From the NCBI GenBank assembly GCA_016719055.1, contig JADKAW010000040.1, forward strand, positions 111,166 through 175,165: 64,000 nucleotides of DNA, read 5' to 3'. Positions 61,310-64,000 of the stretch are shown here, in pieces. Source of the stretch: Candidatus Rhodoferax mariagerensis. Its GTDB lineage: Bacteria; Pseudomonadota; Gammaproteobacteria; Burkholderiales; Burkholderiaceae_C. Numbering within the stretch: the first letter of the stretch is position 1; the number at the start of each line of letters is the position of its first letter. Below the pieces are notes generated by a model, which searched no databases, was not told where the DNA came from, and saw nothing but the letters and a program-made list of their open reading frames with translations. The translations under genes were made by a program, and so were the position numbers.

Positions 61310-62622
61310 ATGAATTTGATAGCTACCCCCGCACGTCTTTCAACGGCTACAAGCACTTTTGATGCTGAATTCAAGGCGCGCCTGCACTGGTCGGCCGATA
61401 CCGATGCCAGCATTGAACAAGGTGTGGCCGATATCCTGGCAGACGTGCAACAGCGTGGCGATGCGGCGGTGCTGGACTACACGGCGCGGTTTGACGGTTT
61501 GCAGGCTAGCAGCATCGCTGAACTTGAATTGACTCAGGCCGAACTAAAACGCGCTTTTGATGAGTTGCCCGACGTGCAGCGGGTGGCGTTGGAATCCGCA
61601 GCAAGGCGTGTGCGCAGTTACCACGAAGCGCAGCGCAAGGCCAGTGGCGAGAGCTGGAGTTACCGCGATGAAGACGGCACCTTGCTGGGCCAAAAGTCAA
61701 TCCTCTCGACCGTGTTGGCATTTATGTACCCGGTGGCAAGGCCGCCTATCCGTCGAGCGTGCTGATGAACGCCATTCCCGCCCATGTGGCCGGTGTGGGC
61801 GAAATCATCATGGTGGTGCCCACCCCCAAGGGCGAAAAAAACATGCTGGTGCTGGCGGCTGCCTATGTGGCAGGCGTGACCCGCGCTTTTACCGTAGGCG
61901 GTGCACAGGCCGTGGCCGCGCTGGCTTACGGGACAGCGACGGTTCCCAAGGTGGACAAGATCACAGGCCCCGGCAACGCCTATGGCCAGCGCCAAAAGCG
62001 CGTTTTTGGGGTTGTCGGCATCGACATGATTGCCGGTCCGAGCGAAATTCTGGTGCTGGCTGACGGCACCACTCCGCCCGATTGGGTGGCCATGGATTTG
62101 TTCAGTCAGGCCGAGCACGATGAACTGGCGCAAAGCATTTTGCTGTGCCCCGATGCGGCCTACATCGAGCAGGTGCAGTCCAGCATCAACCGCCTGCTGG
62201 CTGAGATGCCCCGGCGCGCCATCATCGCCAAGTCGCTGAACGGCCGTGGCGCCCTGATTTTGACGCGCAATATGGAGGAAGCCTGCGCTATTGCCAACAC
62301 CATTGCCCCGGAGCACCTTGAGGTGTCAAGCCGCGACCCACACCGCTGGGAGCCGCTGCTGAAGCACGCTGGCGCCATTTTTCTGGGCGCTTACACCAGC
62401 GAAAGCCTGGGCGACTATTGCGCTGGCCCCAACCATGTGCTGCCCACCAGCGGTACGGCGCGCTTTTCGTCGCCGCTGGGTGTGTATGACTTTCAAAAAC
62501 GCAGCAGTCTGATTGAGGTCAGTGAAACCGGTGCCCAGACTCTGGGCCAAATCGCCTCGGTGCTGGCGTATGGCGAGGGGCTGCAGGCGCATGCACGGGC
62601 GGCCGAGATGCGCCTTCGGTAA
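61310..62622 (+). pseudogene. hisD: Histidinol dehydrogenase with a one-base frameshift
   Basis: From ATG 61310 the HisD N-terminus (IEQGVADILADVQQRGDAAV) runs in one frame to about GQK. The next frame then continues IYVPGGKAAYPSSVLMNAIP, PKVDKITGPGNAYGQRQKRV, FSQAEHDELAQSILLCPDAA and the closing GLQAHARAAEMRLR. One missing G near 61695 (AAAAGTCAA instead of AAGGTCAA) explains it. The corrected protein has 437 residues, the normal size. It oxidises histidinol to histidine. A real break would cause histidine auxotrophy, so an error is likely. The first codons lie in repeat-like text (GATAGCT...GGCTAC). Confidence 0.88.
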
Positions 62623-62629
62623 AGCCATC

Positions 62630-63721
62630 ATGCGTCAAACACAAAAAATAGCCGTCATTGCCGGGGACGGCATTGGCAAAGAAGTGATGCCGGAAGGCCT
62701 GCGTGTCCTGCAGGCTGCTGATCGTCGTTTTGACCTTGGGTTGGAGTTTCTTCATTTCGATTGGGCCCATTGTGACTATTACCAGGCTCACGGCCAGATG
62801 ATGCCGGACGACTGGAAGCAGCAGCTATCGGGTTGCGATGCGATTTACTTTGGCGCGGTGGGCTGGCCCGCAACGGTGCCAGATCACATTTCGTTGTGGG
62901 GTTCACTGCTGAAATTTCGTCGGGAGTTTGACCAGTACATCAACTTGCGGCCGGTACGTTTGTTCGATGGGGTTCCGTGTCCATTGTCAGGCCGCAAGCC
63001 GGGTGAAATCGAGTACTTTGTTGTGCGTGAAAACACCGAGGGTGAATACACGTCGCTCGGTGGCATCATGTATGAAGGCACCGACCGGGAGGTGGTGATT
63101 CAAGAATCGGTTTATTCGCGCCATGGTGCCAATCGGTTGCTGAGGTATGCGTTTGCACTGGCCCAAAGCCGGCCTCGAAAACTTCTGACGCTGGCGACCA
63201 AGTCCAACGGCATCGCCATTGCCATGCCGTGGTGGGACCAGCGTGCTGAGGCGGTGGCCAGTGAATTCCCCGGGGTGACTTTGGATAAGCAGCACATCGA
63301 CATTTTGTCAGCGCGATTTGTCTTGCAGCCAGACCGATTTGACGTGGTGGCTGCCACCAATTTGTTTGGTGACATCCTGTCGGATCTCGGCCCGGCGACC
63401 ACCGGCACCATTGGCCTGGCACCTTCCGCCAACCTGAATCCAGAGCGCAAGTTTCCGTCGCTGTTTGAACCGGTGCATGGTTCGGCACCAGATATCTACG
63501 GCAAAAACATATCCAACCCGGTTGCCATGATCTGGTCGGGAGCTTTGATGCTGGATTTCCTGGGTGATGGTCAGGGCAAGTTTCGCCAAGCACACGATGT
63601 CATCGTGCGCGCCATTGAAGACGTTTTGAGGCAAGGTCCACGCACGCCTGATTTGGGTGGTAAAGCATCGACGACTTTGATGGGCCAAGCGTTGGCGCAG
63701 TCAGTGTCTTGTTGTCAATAA
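62630..63721 (+). CDS. Tartrate/D-malate-type dehydrogenase (isopropylmalate dehydrogenase superfamily)
   Basis: The 363-residue protein has KIAVIAGDGIGKEVMPEGLR, RENTEGEYTSLGG, TKSNGIAIAMPWWDQR and the metal/NAD site LFGDILSDLGPATTGTIGLA with EPVHGSAPDI. The texts FGAVGWPATVPDHISLWGSL and SNGIAI are those of tartrate dehydrogenase (TtuC/DmlA group) rather than LeuB. It would oxidise tartrate or D-malate with NAD. It starts 7 bp after hisD, where hisC would be expected in many relatives. Confidence 0.85.
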   Translation: MRQTQKIAVIAGDGIGKEVMPEGLRVLQAADRRFDLGLEFLHFDWAHCDYYQAHGQMMPDDWKQQLSGCDAIYFGAVGWPATVPDHISLWGSLLKFRREFDQYINLRPVRLFDGVPCPLSGRKPGEIEYFVVRENTEGEYTSLGGIMYEGTDREVVIQESVYSRHGANRLLRYAFALAQSRPRKLLTLATKSNGIAIAMPWWDQRAEAVASEFPGVTLDKQHIDILSARFVLQPDRFDVVAATNLFGDILSDLGPATTGTIGLAPSANLNPERKFPSLFEPVHGSAPDIYGKNISNPVAMIWSGALMLDFLGDGQGKFRQAHDVIVRAIEDVLRQGPRTPDLGGKASTTLMGQALAQSVSCCQ

Positions 63722-63736
63722 AAACTAGCAAAAAGA

Positions 63737-64000
63737 TCGTACAGGACGAAAAACCATGCGAGAATACAAGGCTTCGCTGATCGCGGTGAAGTAAATGGCA
63801 AGTAGTGAGAGCTAGTTGTAGGATCATTAAAAACATACAGCCGATAAGCGTGGGCGTTTGAAGCGAGAGGCTCAAGTTCTTTAGAACTTAGTCTTAATTG
63901 GCTAACAAACGCTCATGAAGAACAAAGATGTGAAATTCGTCAAAGAAAATCACGTCCATTCCAATTTATGAGTTGCGCAGAAATGCGCAAAAAATTCAAG
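63737..64000 (+). promoter_or_regulatory. Probable rRNA operon promoter and 16S leader
   Basis: TCGTAC (63737-63742) and GAGAAT (63760-63765) are spaced by 17 bases and could be a weak -35/-10 pair. Downstream are GCCGATAAGCGTGGGCGTTT with a distant inverse ACAAACGCTCATG, a boxA-like AGTTCTTTAGAACT palindrome, and a final TGCGCAGAAATGCGCA hairpin followed by A6TTCAAG. As far as I recall, this order leads directly into the 16S rRNA gene in Comamonadaceae. The 16S itself would start just beyond base 64000. No coding sequence is seen. Confidence 0.6.

Noticed and set aside
63600..63875. 91-codon minus-strand frame at the right edge
   Set aside because: It overlaps the dehydrogenase end and the rRNA leader-like region and has no family resemblance.
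1..64000. CRISPR array, prophage, integron or defence island
   Set aside because: No regularly spaced repeats, phage structural genes, integrase or recognisable defence genes were found; the repeats seen are dispersed or paired.

Overview
The window is about 64 kb of chromosomal DNA from a betaproteobacterium, most likely a member of the Comamonadaceae close to Rhodoferax. This rests on protein resemblance, on conserved Burkholderiales gene blocks (lptA-lptB-rpoN, argS-SPOR-dsbA, pilMNOPQ-aroK-aroB, mlaFEDACB-ABC-bolA-murA-hisG), and on a short dispersed repeat of a kind I associate with that family. No database search was possible.

Layout. 1-3400 (minus): a receptor-like Ser/Thr kinase that runs off the left edge, preceded by a MORN-repeat protein with a frameshift. 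3771-6692: a short-chain dehydrogenase, then a UPF0149/YecA-like gene cut in two by an IS4-type element with a visible 12-bp target duplication. 6857-15378 (minus): PIN-domain protein, rhodanese, THUMP methyltransferase, rpoN, lptB, lptA, dsbA, SPOR protein, argS. 15506-19677: psiF and a lipid-linked glycosylation set (GtrB-like, GtrA-like, ArnT-like, YdjC-like). 20030-28050: coq7, osmC-like, ilvA, a 5'-nucleotidase, a graveyard of IS66, IS1634, OrfA and uvrA fragments around a CopD-like gene and a Bcr/CflA efflux gene, then lptM and cyaY. 28070-30463 (minus): penicillin-binding protein 1A. 30727-40671: type IV pilus operon pilMNOPQ, a large Ig-like repeat lipoprotein, aroK and aroB. 40746-50699: dGTPase, DUF1415, a methyltransferase, a RAYT mobile unit, and gltBD behind a near-perfect sigma-54 promoter. 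50786-58884: the Mla phospholipid transport operon, an ABC exporter, a BolA-like gene, murA and hisG. 58953-63721: AlkC-like gene, RIO kinase, hisD (frameshifted) and a tartrate-dehydrogenase-like gene. 63737-64000: probably the promoter and leader of an rRNA operon whose 16S gene starts just past the right edge.

Themes. Envelope biogenesis dominates: LPS transport (LptA, LptB, LptM), phospholipid transport (Mla), peptidoglycan (MurA, PBP1A), disulphide formation, and pilus assembly. RpoN is encoded here, and one of its probable targets (gltBD) lies 34 kb away in the same window. Transposable DNA is scattered through the window and has altered several genes or their control regions. At least five non-transposase genes carry single-base frame breaks, most easily explained by one missing base, so part of this may be sequence quality rather than biology. 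I saw no CRISPR array, prophage, tRNA gene or obvious defence system.
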